Origin: Pisolithus tinctorius
Taxonomy: Eukaryota; Basidiomycota; Agaricomycetes; Boletales; Pisolithaceae
Direction: 5' to 3'
DNA length: 64,000 bases
NCBI GenBank assembly: GCA_024663395.1
Contig: JANFAH010000005.1
Location: 620,001 to 684,000 of the forward strand
The position numbers were made by a program, and so were the translations under genes. The notes beneath the pieces are model-generated. The model was not told the origin of the DNA. It did not search any database and saw only the letters and a list, made by a program, of their open reading frames with translations. Shown here one piece after another: positions 9,546-23,195 of this stretch (position 1 is its first letter; each line of letters starts with the position of its first letter).

Positions 9546-10877
9546 ATGTTGCCCCTCAACCCTGGATGGTCGTCATTTGTGATGCTGGTGACAGGTTTGC
9601 TTTCTGTACATCTGTTGAGGGCAACTGCCCAGCAGACGACAGCTGTCTGTTTGTCACAATACGACTGGGTACGTACTGGACACCTTTTCGTTGCGCTCAA
9701 CGTCATTCGACTGGCACGCAGATGGGCAATAGCAAGGGTCAGAATCCCTGTCTTATTGCTGCCTACGTGCAAAGTGTCTGCTCTGGTGGTCGTAAGTTCC
9801 TGTTGTACGTGTCATGAATGTAACCCAGAATCTCTTTTCTTTAGAATATACTGTCTATTTGCTGAATCCTAACACTTACTACGCTGCCCCCTCTGTCGAT
9901 GAGGCAAATCCTTGCGAATGCAACACCGTGACATACTCCCTTATGAGTGCTTGCTCTATATGTCAAAATCGTACCTACATCACGTAAGAGTTCCGTGCTA
10001 CATACTTTCCAATTGCGCATCACATTCACTCGTTGTGCATTGCAGCTGGAGTTCCTGGTCTGACAACTGCTCGACGATCTACATTGGGTGTGGAACACAT
10101 AAGTTCGCCTGAGTTTCCCTATCTAACACGTCTGTCGTGCAGATACCCAGAGAGCATTCCCAGCGGCACGACAATACCAGAGTGGGCTTATCAGAATGTT
10201 ATTGTGTGTTCTTTGTTCCATATTTTCTTCTCTCGTTCTCTAACCCGTCATAGACGAGTGATGATTTCAATGTCACCCTTGCCCGAGTAGTCGGGGGTGA
10301 GTTGGTTCCGAACAGGGCTCTCGGTACACTGACAGTCCTCCAGACAGCCCCGAATCGACAGCCACCGAAGCAGCAACCACTACTTCCACCATCTCCACCT
10401 CTACAAGCCTAGCTGCTTCTCTCACTTCAGCACCAAGCACCTCCGCATCGTTAACCTCACTCCAAAGTACTCCGAAATCCAGCAATTCAGGCGCAATTGT
10501 GGGAGGCGCAGTTGGTGGTGCAGTCGGACTTGCAGTCATCGCCGCTCTAGCAAGATGGTTCTTCTCCCATCGCCGTCAACAGGTAACGCCATCCAATGCT
10601 ACGGGCGACGGAACAGCACCCGGAGTGGCCAGCAGCACATGCCCACTCACTTCCACTGTCACTCAACCGTTGCTCTATGTGAGTTGTTATGTCGTTGCGG
10701 TTATACTGTTACTCAAATACCGTCTGCCAGGACCCGTCTAATCCTAACACGTTCCCTACCTCCCCGGCTATGCAAGCGTTCTATTCCAATGGCCGTCAAC
10801 ATTCATCATTTCCGTCAAGCTTAAATACCTCTCAAGGCAAGCATCCTGGCGGCTATACTGGTACTCCAGAACTTTAA
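9546..10877 (+). CDS. Cys-rich single-pass surface glycoprotein, 319 aa
   Basis: Eight exons: 9546-9668, 9722-9791, 9845-9983, 10046-10087, 10143-10203, 10254-10296, 10344-10678 and 10731-10877. Order of parts: signal peptide (residues 1-30), a Cys-rich ectodomain with YDWMGNSKGQNPCLIAAY, CECNTVTYSLMSACSICQ, WSSWSDNC and PSGTTIPEWA, then a Ser/Thr-rich stalk (likely O-glycosylated), a Gly/Ala-rich membrane helix (GAIVGGAVGGAVGLAVIAAL) followed by RWFFSHRRQQ as stop-transfer, and a short cytoplasmic tail. I recognise this architecture as a large Agaricomycete family of unknown function, often present in many copies per genome. Start ATG 9546 was chosen because it begins the signal peptide. No operon-like or functional link to the neighbouring secreted protein is evident beyond proximity. 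Confidence 0.85.
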
Positions 10878-13800
10878 GTCGGCTGTCTATTTTTTAATAC
10901 TTAACTCCCTGCTATCCTGTTTCACTTCGAATCTCTCGGTCTCAGGTGCTCCCAATGCTAAGCAGCTGTAGAAGGTAGTTCCACGGGTGGTTTCTCACAG
11001 GATATTAGTTATTTATGTAGATAGCGCGTGGCGCAGTTGTCTAATGGCATGTGAACAGCACCAAGCATACTCAATTGTCGACGTGTACATAAAAGTCGGA
11101 AAATGCATAGTTAGGACTCTGGAACCGAGAAGAATCGCCCAAACTTGAGGTCAACGGAAGAAGGACGAAAGTGCACAAAGTAAGAGGGACCGTACACACG
11201 TTGTTGCTATCTTGAGACCGGAAGGTGCCGATGAACGTCCAGACACACGTATCAAGCTCACCTACATAATACTACTTCGCCATGTGCTGAATGACAGCCC
11301 GCACTTACTGAAACAAAAAGGCCTGCCAGGTAAGTCACGAGTCAGCACGAGTTGGATGCAACGAGTGCATACGATTTATTGATAGGATGGCTCAGTATGG
11401 ATATATCCATCCAGCACGTGTTGCAAGCACACCAGCTTACCTGGGTAATCGCTGTGCATACTGCCGACGTACTGAAGAGCATATCTTCGGTTTTGGTCTA
11501 ACAGTTAGGCGAACAGCAGTCTGGCCCTTTGTAGTGGCATTCAGTATCCAGATTAGTATGTCTGAATGCCATCGCAGCGTGCAATAGGGCCTGTCCAGAC
11601 CAACCGAGATACTTCATGCACACGGCATCTTGAGCAACGCCGCAGCTACGGACCACAGAACTGAGTTTGGCAAAATCGGGAGGCTGCAGAAGTACCGCGT
11701 ATCAGCGGGGTGCAGGAGGCATCACGCTGGTTAAGTCGTGGTGCAAAAGCCCGCTAACCGTAGTTTGACTGTTGCCCACGAAAAATGAGTTGAAGAGGTC
11801 TACGAGTCCACAATGACTAGTAGTCCGACGCCTGTAACAAGTGCCAATTAGATGTGCTACTCAGCGTGCATCTCGTCCCGTCTTGTCGCGTACGAACAGA
11901 GCAATCCCATGGCTAAAGTGACTTACCTGAGCCAACGCGCTTCAAATCGTTTGAAGACGGGTAGCATTGACATGCTGTGTTATGATAGTCATCGCTCCCC
12001 AGACTCGACTCCGACGAAAAAGAAGCGAGGGGGATCGCACGACTCCCATTGGCCTCGCCTCCACAGTTTCTACTGCACACCATAGACTTCTGAACGCTAT
12101 CGAGGACTAGCCGATACGGTGCGTGGACTCCACTCAGTATAGTCACGCTTTTGCTCACCAAGTCGAGTTTGGCATGAAATAGTGGCTCTTTTCCTCGCAC
12201 GTTCGTTTGTTCCACCCGTGCAGGGATGAAACTGTGCACGACTTTTGGTGCAGTCAATTGAGTATGTGCTCGGTAAGGACTAGCAGTCTAAGCTCGAGCT
12301 ATCCCGTTAAAAGCCTAAGTTGCAGGTATGTTCGTCCCTGGTCGTGCATACAATAGTAATGATTTCTGGGAGCCGTACTGTGGGCTCCACCTTCATTCAC
12401 TTCGTTTCCCCTTACCATGAGAGGTTACAGACGCATCGGGACTCGCACCGAGCCAACCAGGCACAATACAGTCGAGCAATATGTCACCTGAACAACATGC
12501 TTTTTCCTGTCAAGGCCGGAAAGTTCCTAAACCCGTCCCTCGACCAAACTCTCTCCATATGTACGTTGACTAACCAGGCATGTAACTGCGTATCAGCGTT
12601 TCCAAGAAAAGCTGCGGCAGGTCGGGCACATCCGTGGGCTGTCGCCGACCAAAATCATTGGAACTTCCAACATGCCAACTGTATCAGCCCCTGGCTCTTG
12701 TTATGTTACGTACAAAGTACGCAGAACGAATTTCTTCCTTGTTGAGTCGTTGCACGCGACGCAGCGGTGATCATTGTGGTCACTGTTGGATACTAAGCGA
12801 CCATGCTGTGGACACAGCTCGACCACTTCTGCAATACAGCCATCGGATGGTGCCCATATGGATTCTTCCAGAACCTTTCTCCTTGGGAAGAAGCGGACTT
12901 AAAAAATCGTGAGACCAAGGTGCTCCGACCCAGCCATTACAAACATGTGTTTTACGCTGCCATTCCAAATCTGTTTGGCTGCTCTCGTGCCTCACTCCTG
13001 TGCTTTCACAGCCGAGATCGAAGTGTATTAGGCACTGATTGGTCGAGTTTTATGAACATTGACACCTGCGACGACACACTGGTTGACTTCATACACATAC
13101 ACTACATGCAGCGACAGCATCCAGCCTGAAACAGGGAACTTCGTTGGGCATGATTGCGATCCTCGCAGATCCCCGGTTGGATGTCGACATTGATGCTCCC
13201 CACGCACTTGGAGTACTTGAAATGTCGTTAGGGAATGGTCAAACCGCCCATCCTGCTTTGGTACCACCCTGACATACTTAGGGAGACCATGCTACTGGGA
13301 CCGCGCCGACGGTGAGGATGATCTCATTTCGCACCAGATTGCACCATTGGTCATCTGACCATTCGGAAACCAGTGCGGAACTAGCGTGTGGGTCGTCTCA
13401 TTTCGAAGTCTTCCGTCCAAATATCCTAGACCGCACGCGCATACCTCAACTTGGTAGTGATTCATTTTGATCTCTACCGTAAGTACTGATGCTATGCGTG
13501 CGTTCGACTACCCAATCCGGTCGTTAGTCGCGTTCGCTCCAGCTCCGCTTCCCCGTTGACGGAAGTGGTGACCAAATCGACCTCTTTATGAATATATGAC
13601 TACCCAATTTCCATGGCATCACTAGCAAGAACCTGGGTCTTGATCATCGATCATCATTATTCGAAGGTGGAACTTGGCCGGTCATTGCTACTGTCAAAAC
13701 GTACAGTTGCGGACAGTCAAAGTTGTTCGCACTTCAGGGGGCGAAGTTTTTCCCCACGATTTTTTTTGGCCCGCCAAAATTTTGGGCGGGACGAGTGGTA

Positions 13801-15080
13801 CCTAGACATCGATTTTGGAGATGGGGATAGCCACATACAGTGCGGTTCAGTCCTTAAATCCAGCAGTGGGTGGTGTAGATATGGATTTTTCAAGTACATA
13901 GTTATGTCTAGGGATGTGACCTACACTGGACTGTCATTGGGTTATGGTGACCACCAGGTGCAGGCCTTATTCATAGATTCATGGCCTGCAAATTATTGTA
14001 TCAATTGTATATTATGTACCTATAACAAAACTATTCAAGGCAATGCATGGTGATGGCTGAGTAGGACTATCAGATGAGTCGTCGTGAGTTATCAATACAC
14101 GCTGTGACATCGCACACTGGTCAGGTGCTAGCGTGGATGACATAATTTTTCATTACCATATTTGGGAAGTACTCACTAAATTACTGATTTTTTGAGGAGT
14201 TTACCTTGACGAAATTACACACTACCAGTGAAAAGGAGTCGATTGGTAAACTTTTCATAATTTTAGCGGTTTTTTTTGGGGGGGACCGCCAAAATTTTGG
14301 CTGTTCCCAAACTTGTTTGTACATTTACCAAAATTCCGCTCGTGCAAAACCCTTCTATTGGCCACAAATAAGCATATAATCTACACAAAAAGTGAATCTC
14401 CAGCAGTTTGTGGTTTCAAAAAAAAAATTCAATCTTCCAAATTTGTTGACTTTGACTGCCCGCAACTGTAGCTCGTTTTACCATCTGGGCAAGATTTCAA
14501 GTCCTGCGCTTGACGCCACCTTGGGAAACCCCCGAAAGACCGATCGGTCGTGCTATGCCGCGCAGATGTTATTCATACTATATCCGACCGCGCAGCAGGG
14601 TTAAGTTACAAACAACTGTTACTGATTAATTTGCCTGCCCGTACCTCCACGGGGCTAACGGAACGCGCATTCCAGAATCCGGAGTGTGCACCACAGGGTG
14701 TAAGAACGGCGTGTAGTACATAATTCGCGTGTTTGCATACAATCCGAAATTCAGTTGTCTGCCGGTCGAGCCATCCGTGCACACCGGCGGCGTTCTGGTC
14801 AGAAGCAACATCATTCTCATGTTCGCGGGTAAGCCGAGCCAAAAACACGATGCACGGCAATAATTATAGGCATCGGAATACAGTATAATTCGCCTCCCCT
14901 CTTCCACGACCTCTCACGACCCCTGTATACCCCGCGTTCCCAATAAATTGCAAAGACATATTTTTGCCGAGGGTGCTATCGGCCCGATACCTGCTCCACA
15001 AAAATCAAATCGCGAAGTAAAAACTATATGGCACGCGCACTTCGCCCGCAGTGATGTTCTTTGTATCCCTGCGCCAGTGG
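10878..15080. other. 4.2-kb gene-poor region with repeat relic
   Basis: No convincing gene. Frames of up to 146 codons occur (for example 12320-12745, 12803-13129, 13613-14053) but show no domain, no coherent splicing and no composition like the neighbouring genes. AT content rises from about 13.7 to 14.5 kb, where the palindromic repeat pair described next lies. The region separates the surface-protein genes from COQ11 and probably represents decayed mobile DNA. Confidence 0.5.
13757..14308. repeat. Pair of T-tract plus palindrome motifs bounding an AT-rich segment
   Basis: At 13770-13790 a CCCGCC arm, AAAATTTT and a GGGCGGG arm form a near-perfect palindrome; at 14288-14301 the perfect palindrome GCCAAAATTTTGGC is flanked by GGGA and TCCC. 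Each is preceded by a run of seven or eight T and then G. The roughly 510 bp between them are AT-rich, and I see no CG dinucleotide from about 13845 to 14079. This looks like the remains of a small element or solo terminal repeat. No transposase frame is present and no target-site duplication was identified. Confidence 0.5.
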
Positions 15081-16607
15081 TTAAGACCACCCGATGAGTT
15101 CCCGCATCTCTTTGACCCCGACAACCCCCTTCACGTCCGTTCTCTGCGGGTCGAGGGCAACACAGATGGCCTCAGCCACGTGATCAACGTGTATCGGGGG
15201 TATGGTAAGCGCATTGGCCATCGAGTTCAGGGTCGTGGCCAATCCGGAATTTGGGAACGTGGTCGATGACGATGACGGGGAAGTACCGGGTCTTGTGTGT
15301 TCGTGCGCTTCCCTCGAAGAGGAAGAAGTCGATGAGAACTTTGACCCAAGCATGCGCAGCACCGAAGACGGCGTTGGAACGCCTGTCGGAATTCTGGCGT
15401 GCAGGGAAGCTGACAAATCGATCAGCGCAGCGAATGGAGAAACCAATGGTCTTTGGTGAGCGTGATACACGAGGCCTAATATTTCGGAGACGGGGAAGAA
15501 GACGAAAAAACGAATACGAGCGTCACTCAGTTTTCTCAGAACAAAGGGAAGCGAGAAAAAAATTTACTTGGTCTGATGAATACAGCACGAAACCTCGGGT
15601 GATCTTGCAGAAGGTGGCTTATCCGCTGTTCTGCCTCGTGCTTGGTTTGAATGTAGCGTGCCGGAACGATGGGCTGGGATATGTCCTCGGCCGAGATGTA
15701 CACGAAAGGGCGGACCGGAGCGGATTCAGGGGTCTTATCCTTGTCGTGGTTGGCGGGTTTGCTTGCTACAAATGTCTCGCATACCCGAAGGGCTACAGGC
15801 CGAACGGGAAGGAGTCATAAAGGCGGATGAAAGCGTCGCATGCACATACACATGTTGGGGTGCTGTCAATTTCACGAAAGAACAGAAGGGCCACAAACCA
15901 GAATCTCGATTTAGGACCTCGTAGGTGCCCTTCCCTGCAACCCCACTCGCAGGTCCGAACGAGGAATCCGTCGCGCGATCTCTTCCATTTGAGAATGCCG
16001 CGAAGAGCTTCGGGATGTCTCCACGGGCCAATGCACCCTTGTAACTACGGTCTTCGAGAAGAATACCGATGGTGTGCACGACGCCATCGACGTTCGGAAG
16101 GAGGTCGGCATATGTCTCCGGGACGAGCGCATCTGCCTTTCGCCACTCTACCTGCGTTAAGCGAAATTCGAGGAACGGTAGTGACGGAATAACACGCGGT
16201 TTAGAGTCATCAGTGTTAGCTCTTTTACAAGGTCCGAACAAAGAGGGAAAAAAAGAATGCGATACAGGAAGTAATGAACAGCCATGAGACAACAAAGAAG
16301 AAAAAAGACAAAGAGAAGAGAACGTGCGGCATACTTTTGACACCCACGCAGGGGCATGGCCTTTTGGGGTTCGGTATGGTCTTCCCGATGAGCTGTGGGC
16401 GGTTGAATGACGGGGTTGTTCGCACTGTCTGGGAGAATTCCAAGACTGACCTGATACTGGTCACCTGGATGCCCCTCGCGAGGGCCGCCCTGCATACTGC
16501 AGAGCCTGTTCGGTATTAACGTGGTTACGTATGGAATAAAGCGACCAAAACTTGCCAATAAACCCATTACCGCCGACCACAAGGATCTTTTGCACAAGGG
16601 GTTCCAT
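15081..16607 (-). CDS. COQ11: Mitochondrial NAD(P)-binding Coq11-like protein, 345 aa
   Basis: Exons 16607-16556, 16505-16451, 16392-16335, 16151-15899, 15792-15568 and 15475-15081. The Rossmann motif GGNGFIGS follows the first ten residues. Then come the family features VDGVVHTIGILLED, YEVLNRDSALRVCE, VYISAEDISQPIVPARYIQ, TKHEAEQ, FRAVFIRP and a C-terminal HVDHVAEAICVAL ... GVVGVKEM. These match the atypical short-chain dehydrogenase group of yeast Coq11/YLR290C, associated with the coenzyme Q synthome on the matrix side of the inner membrane. The first intron (16555-16506) is GC...AG with a perfect GCAAGT donor; only this junction restores the conserved GSAVCRAALARG after the Rossmann loop. 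A 49-residue Ser/Thr-rich insertion near residue 250 is unusual. Start 16607 places the Rossmann motif near the N-terminus, so an import signal is not obvious. Confidence 0.85.
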
Positions 16608-17174
16608 TTGAAACGTGGCTCGTACACTGGGCGGTGATGATGAAAATGATTGATTTTGTTGTTAAAGAAGTCGTATCGAGGGGAACCCTTACATTCCGTA
16701 CGCGCTACGTCACACCGTAAAGTGCATAATTGCGGCTTCATTAGCTTCATTGTTCTCAAGGGCTGCGGACGGAGAATTTGAAAAAATAGCATGCGTTTCT
16801 ATTCGTAATACGTGAATGGTAAAGCTAATGTCGCCCTGCGCCGTTCTATATGTAGCAACACGACCCGGAGGTCCATAACAGTATGTAGAGCTAGCTATCA
16901 ACATGTATGGACAAGCGCCTGCGTGCAAAGACAAGATAGACGATAAGAAGAATAGGGAAGTTGATAGGACATGTAAAAAGAATAGGAGCTGCTAGCGGAG
17001 GTGGTGAGCGACGGTCTATTGCCACCAGGGATGTTCGTGTAAGCCACCATCGTCAAGATGGATTACCCACCTCCAACGGGGTCTAGCCCCGCCACTGTTA
17101 CCATGAACAAAAAAAAAAAAATACAAAAAAGACAGAAAAATTGGATTCAAACATCATTTTGATATGGGGCTCCA
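16608..17174. other. Intergenic region with poly-A run
   Basis: Carries the promoter of COQ11 and the 3' UTR of the RlpA-like gene. A run of 13 A is at about 17108-17120. A tract around 16200-16330 that looks open on the minus strand is the long intron of COQ11, not a gene. Confidence 0.4.
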
Positions 17175-18381
17175 TTAGACGTATTGCCAGGCAACTAAAA
17201 ACATCAGTTAGCCGACGAAATGATGGGCGCAAAGCATCGAGCACTCACTCGCTACCTCCCCCTCTGAGAGAGAAGCGATGGCCTCGAAGGCAGCAACGGA
17301 GAGATCGATGGAGTTTGCATTGGCACAGGTGGGGCAGTCATCAGCGACAGTCACCGTAACCATCGCTCCGGTGTTTATGTTGGTGATCTGGACTTGCATG
17401 CCGCAAAGGGGAGAACCGTTGCCAGAGTCGCCAAAGAGTGCTTGGTCTAGGGGAAGATTGTGATTTATCAGACAACGAGGAGAGCGTAGCGAGATCACAT
17501 ACCCATGGCACAGATGTAGTCCGAGTCGGAGTGGACTTGACCACACGCGCCAGCATTGCCATTCTGGTAGAAGTAGGTAGCGCTGCGGGAGTCACGTGAT
17601 CAACTGTTGATGTGAATACGGGAACGATTCACTCACTATCCACCGTAGTTCAGGCTACTCGAAGTCATTGAGTTGCCAGAGGTCGCCGCCGGCTGTGCGG
17701 TGGAACTGGTCGTAGTGGTCGGCTTGCCCTGGACGTTGGCTGGTGCCTGGGTAGGAGTGGGGGTGGGGGTAGTCGTAGACGGGGTAGAAGTGGGTGTGGG
17801 TGTGGGGGTAGGGGTGGTCTCTCCGGCAGGCTGAGGGGTAGGAGTAGTCTCTGCGGCAGGCTGAGGGGTAGGAGTAGTCTCTGTGGCAGGCTGAGCGGTA
17901 GGGCTCATAGCCGGACTGGATGCTGGTGTTTCGTCACCACAACCATCATCAGTACCAGTAGGAGTAGCAGAGGGGGAAGCAGAACCAGTGACGGGTTCGC
18001 CATTGCTACAAGTTGTGTTAGAGGGCTGCTGGCAGTCCGAGGGAAGGGACGAGGCCGATTGACTAGCCTGATGTGTATTGAGTGAGTGAGTGGAGGACAG
18101 TCAAATGCTGAGGATGGCATACCTGCAGAGGATGGCAGCACGTGTCGAAGAAAGAGGTACCGTGCTGGTACTGGCATCCTACGGCCAGGTAGCGGCAGTG
18201 GTAGGTATCATAGGGCTGACGGCTAAGGTGAGTGGCGGGTAAGGTGGGCGACAGACAAGACAAGCACCTCAAGAGCACTTGTATCCCAGCCCTGCGGGGG
18301 TGTCGCGCGAGGAACGACAAGGGCATTGACTTGTGCGATGCCAGCAAAGACAAAGGCAAGAGAGTAGATGGAAGTGAACAT
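17175..18381 (-). CDS. Secreted RlpA/expansin-like double-psi beta-barrel protein, 311 aa
   Basis: Exons 18381-18268, 18215-18123, 18067-17637, 17582-17503, 17446-17249 and 17194-17175. A signal peptide (MFTSIYSLAFVFAGIAQVNA) is followed by WDTSALEPYDTYHCRYLAVG and FFDTCCHP, a Ser/Thr/Pro linker with the tandem repeat TTPTPQPA, and a C-terminal DPBB fold (YFYQNGNAGACGQVHSDSDY ... VADDCPTCANANSIDLSVAA FEAIA, ending GEVAIAWQYV). Proteins of this class act at or on the cell wall; most lack proven catalysis. The last exon is only 20 nt and its donor was chosen because it yields the family ending AWQYV. The linker repeat is visible in the DNA as 30-bp units. A homologous arrangement is common in Agaricomycetes from memory. 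Confidence 0.88.
17821..17910. repeat. 30-bp tandem repeat, three units, within the RlpA-like gene
   Basis: Units at 17821-17850, 17851-17880 and 17881-17910; the first two differ at few positions and the third has diverged. Each encodes ten residues of the Thr/Pro-rich linker, so copy-number change keeps the frame and would alter linker length. Confidence 0.8.
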
Positions 18382-18719
18382 GGCGAAAGAAGGGAAGTTG
18401 GGAAGGGAGGGGGGGTGAAGAGAACGACGGCCGACCGAGCTGTGGGATTAAATATTGTCAATCAGAGTACGGGAGAGGGGGAAGTGAGGGGGGCTGAGCT
18501 GGGCACCAGCTTACCGGAATGAAAACGGCGAGGAAAACGTCAAGAAATGAGAAGAAAAAAGGGATGCAGACGGCGATTGTCTGTGCGATCCTCCCCTTTA
18601 ATCCCCCTCTTTGTCATCCTAATATTATCATTTTATTATTATTATCATTATTTATTATATATTTTTTATTCTCCCTTCCCACGGCAATTCCCCTCGCCTC
18701 TCTCCCTCACTACTACGCC
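18382..18719. other. Divergent promoter region, RlpA-like gene and SCAMP
   Basis: 338 bp between two start codons pointing outward. Purine-rich on the left, and a TTAT-rich stretch at about 18626-18675 that is unusually AT-rich for the area. No specific binding motif recognised. Confidence 0.5.
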
Positions 18720-19981
18720 ATGGGTAGGGCATCACAGTCCTGGCATGCACGCGTCAATACTGACATCCCACCAGCCGACTACAACCAAAATCCATTCGCA
18801 TCCACCCACTCGCTCGATGCAAACCCCTTCGACGACCCCGCGCCCGCTCAGAACAAGACCGCACGGCAGCGTGACCTCGAACAAAGGGAGCGCGACCTGG
18901 AGAGACGCGAACAGGAGCTCAACCAGCGAGCTGAACACATCAGAACACACGGCAGAAACAACTGGCCCCCATGTCTGTCCTTCTCTTCCCCGTCCTTCTC
19001 CGCGTGCTCACAAGACCCTTAGTCTTCCCGCTGATATTTCATTCCATCCCTGAAGAAATCCCCGAAGCCTCGAGACCCCTCATAACCCGTCTCTACCAAT
19101 TATGGCTCGCCCTCTTCGCAGCTTTGATCGTAAACATGATCGCATGCATCTTCCTCCTCGTTGCAGGATCATCAGACGGCGGAAAAGACTTGGGCGGTAG
19201 CATAGGGTATCGTATTTCCGCTCTCTCATCGCGGACATATGTGTAACTCACCCCTCACCACAAGCTACCTCCTAATAATTACCCCTCTCTCCTTTCTGCT
19301 GTGGTATAGGTGAGGCCCATTCCATACCTTCAGCACACGGCCCCGCTCATTTTCCACGCGCAGACCAATATACAATGGCTACATGAAGGTTGTGCTGCTC
19401 CCCTCCTCCGCTACTCACTTCCGCTAATCCCCGCTTGTAGGAGCAAGCCTTGTATTACTGTCCGCACTTCTTTCATCGCTTTCGTCGCCGCGTCGCAACT
19501 CATATATCTTCTTCCCAGACATCTTCTTTTTCTTCTGCGGTTTCCATCTGCTTTTCAGCATTTACATGTGCGTATATGCGACCCGCAGAAGCGGAGCGGT
19601 CATCTCATGCCTCCCCACCAGGGTCATCGGTATCCCCAGTACTGGTTCAGCCGGTCTCATTCAGACCATTCAAATGTATGCGTCCGGCCACTGGGCTGCG
19701 GGCATCCTTGGCACGGTCGCTACCGTCGGCTGGTCAGTGCAGGGCCTGGGGTTAGCATACTACTACCGTCAGGTACGGTGTCCGAGCCCGCAGTCACGTC
19801 TGACAACAACTAAACCTTTCATCCAGATATGGAACCATCACAACACAGCAGGTCACACCGTCGACAAGGTATGTACATCATCGTTGCGACCCTGCCTTTC
19901 CCCCGCCACCTCACTTACATATTTCAGGCCAAGGCAGAGCTGGCGAGTCACGGAGCCAAATCGTACTTTACCCGTGGATGA
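18720..19981 (+). CDS. Secretory carrier-associated membrane protein (SCAMP), 273 aa
   Basis: Nine exons: 18720-18972, 19023-19206, 19265-19309, 19364-19388, 19441-19459, 19519-19567, 19622-19772, 19827-19868 and 19928-19981; exons 3-6 are only 19-49 nt. The N-terminus has two NPF motifs (QNPFAS, ANPFDD), which bind EH-domain endocytic proteins, then a coiled coil (RDLEQRERDLERREQELNQR). Four membrane spans follow, with the SCAMP signature IPEASRPLITRLYQLWLA, RPIYNGYMKEQ, IGIPSTGSAGLIQTIQMYA and YYYRQIWNHHNTAGH. SCAMPs recycle between the trans-Golgi, endosomes and plasma membrane. The model is complete and no residue of the core is missing. Gene is 394 bp upstream of PAB1 on the same strand. 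Confidence 0.93.
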
Positions 19982-20375
19982 TCGATGATTATTATGTCTT
20001 TACACTCGTGTACCCCTCCATGTATGCCCGGTCTGAGACAATTGATGATTAATGGCAAATGCCCGTCGGGGTTTGAAAATGACGCATCAATCTCAGCATT
20101 CTAAGCACACTCTTTTCTACAACCACCACCTTGGTCTGTGTGTCTCGTCCTGTTCATCGCCGTCGTCGTCGGCACTGACCACCACCGTTTTACAGCCTGA
20201 AAAGCCCTAAAACATAAAATATATAAAAACTTAACAAAAAAGCGGTTCTAGAGTCGCCTCTTGTGTCCGTCTCATCTCGTTGATCTCTATTCGGCTTGGC
20301 CATGCTTATCCACGTTTCCTAGTCAAAGAAAAAGTACTCAAGCAGTAACGACCCCACAAACCCAGAAAAAAAAAC
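19982..20375 (+). promoter_or_regulatory. PAB1 upstream region with TATA-like box
   Basis: TATATAAAA at 20220-20228 lies about 150 bp before the PAB1 ATG, followed by a long leader ending in an A-rich run (20365-20374) immediately before the ATG. Many PAB1 genes carry an A-rich leader for self-repression by the protein; here the run is only nine or ten A, so self-control is a guess. Confidence 0.45.
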
Positions 20376-22694
<2,319 letters not shown>

Positions 22695-23195
22695 AAGATT
22701 ACTGGAGGAGGCGGAGGCGGTGGGTGATAGTGGTTAGTGCTTCTGAGCAGCGGCTGGCTGCTCGTCCCTTCCTTTTTACTGTTTTCTTGCAACAAGAGTA
22801 GGGTTGGTCCTCCGTGACCTCTGCCTTTGCGCCGAGTGTCCGTTGAATTCTGGGTATTGGTGGTGGTCGTTCCTTTGTGTACTACTAAAGGAACCGAGGT
22901 TGATACAACTGCTTCTATCTCAAATGTGGTTTGAAACGGTCGGATTTCCCATCAAACATCGTACGAAGGTAAGATCCAAGGCTAACATGTGTGGAATGGT
23001 AAGTGAGCGGTAGTTGTACATACATGAACATAGTGACTGGAAAGCATAAACCCTAAGACATGACAGAATGTGAGGTAATATTATGGATGATGTACAGGGA
23101 GTGCAGGTAGGGTATGGTACTTTTTTTTTTTTCTTTTTGGCAGCCAAAGGAATGAATTGTCCGAAAACCGATGCAAAGTGTGAAGATAATAACAG
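22695..23195. other. Convergent 3' region
   Basis: Lies between the stop codons of PAB1 and the leftward methyltransferase. Contains a T-run at about 23121-23140. No gene seen; both 3' UTRs and terminator signals must lie here. Confidence 0.5.

Noticed and set aside
11024..11100. tRNA-like start (TGGCGCAGTTGTCTAATGGC resembles an A box)
   Set aside because: No matching B box or acceptor stem follows at the right distance.
12803..13129. 108-codon frame that looks somewhat protein-like
   Set aside because: No homologous motif, no splice signals and no matching neighbours; kept as part of the gene-poor region.
16157..16792. 211-codon minus-strand frame over the COQ11 region
   Set aside because: It reads through COQ11 introns in the wrong frame; the spliced COQ11 model explains the region.
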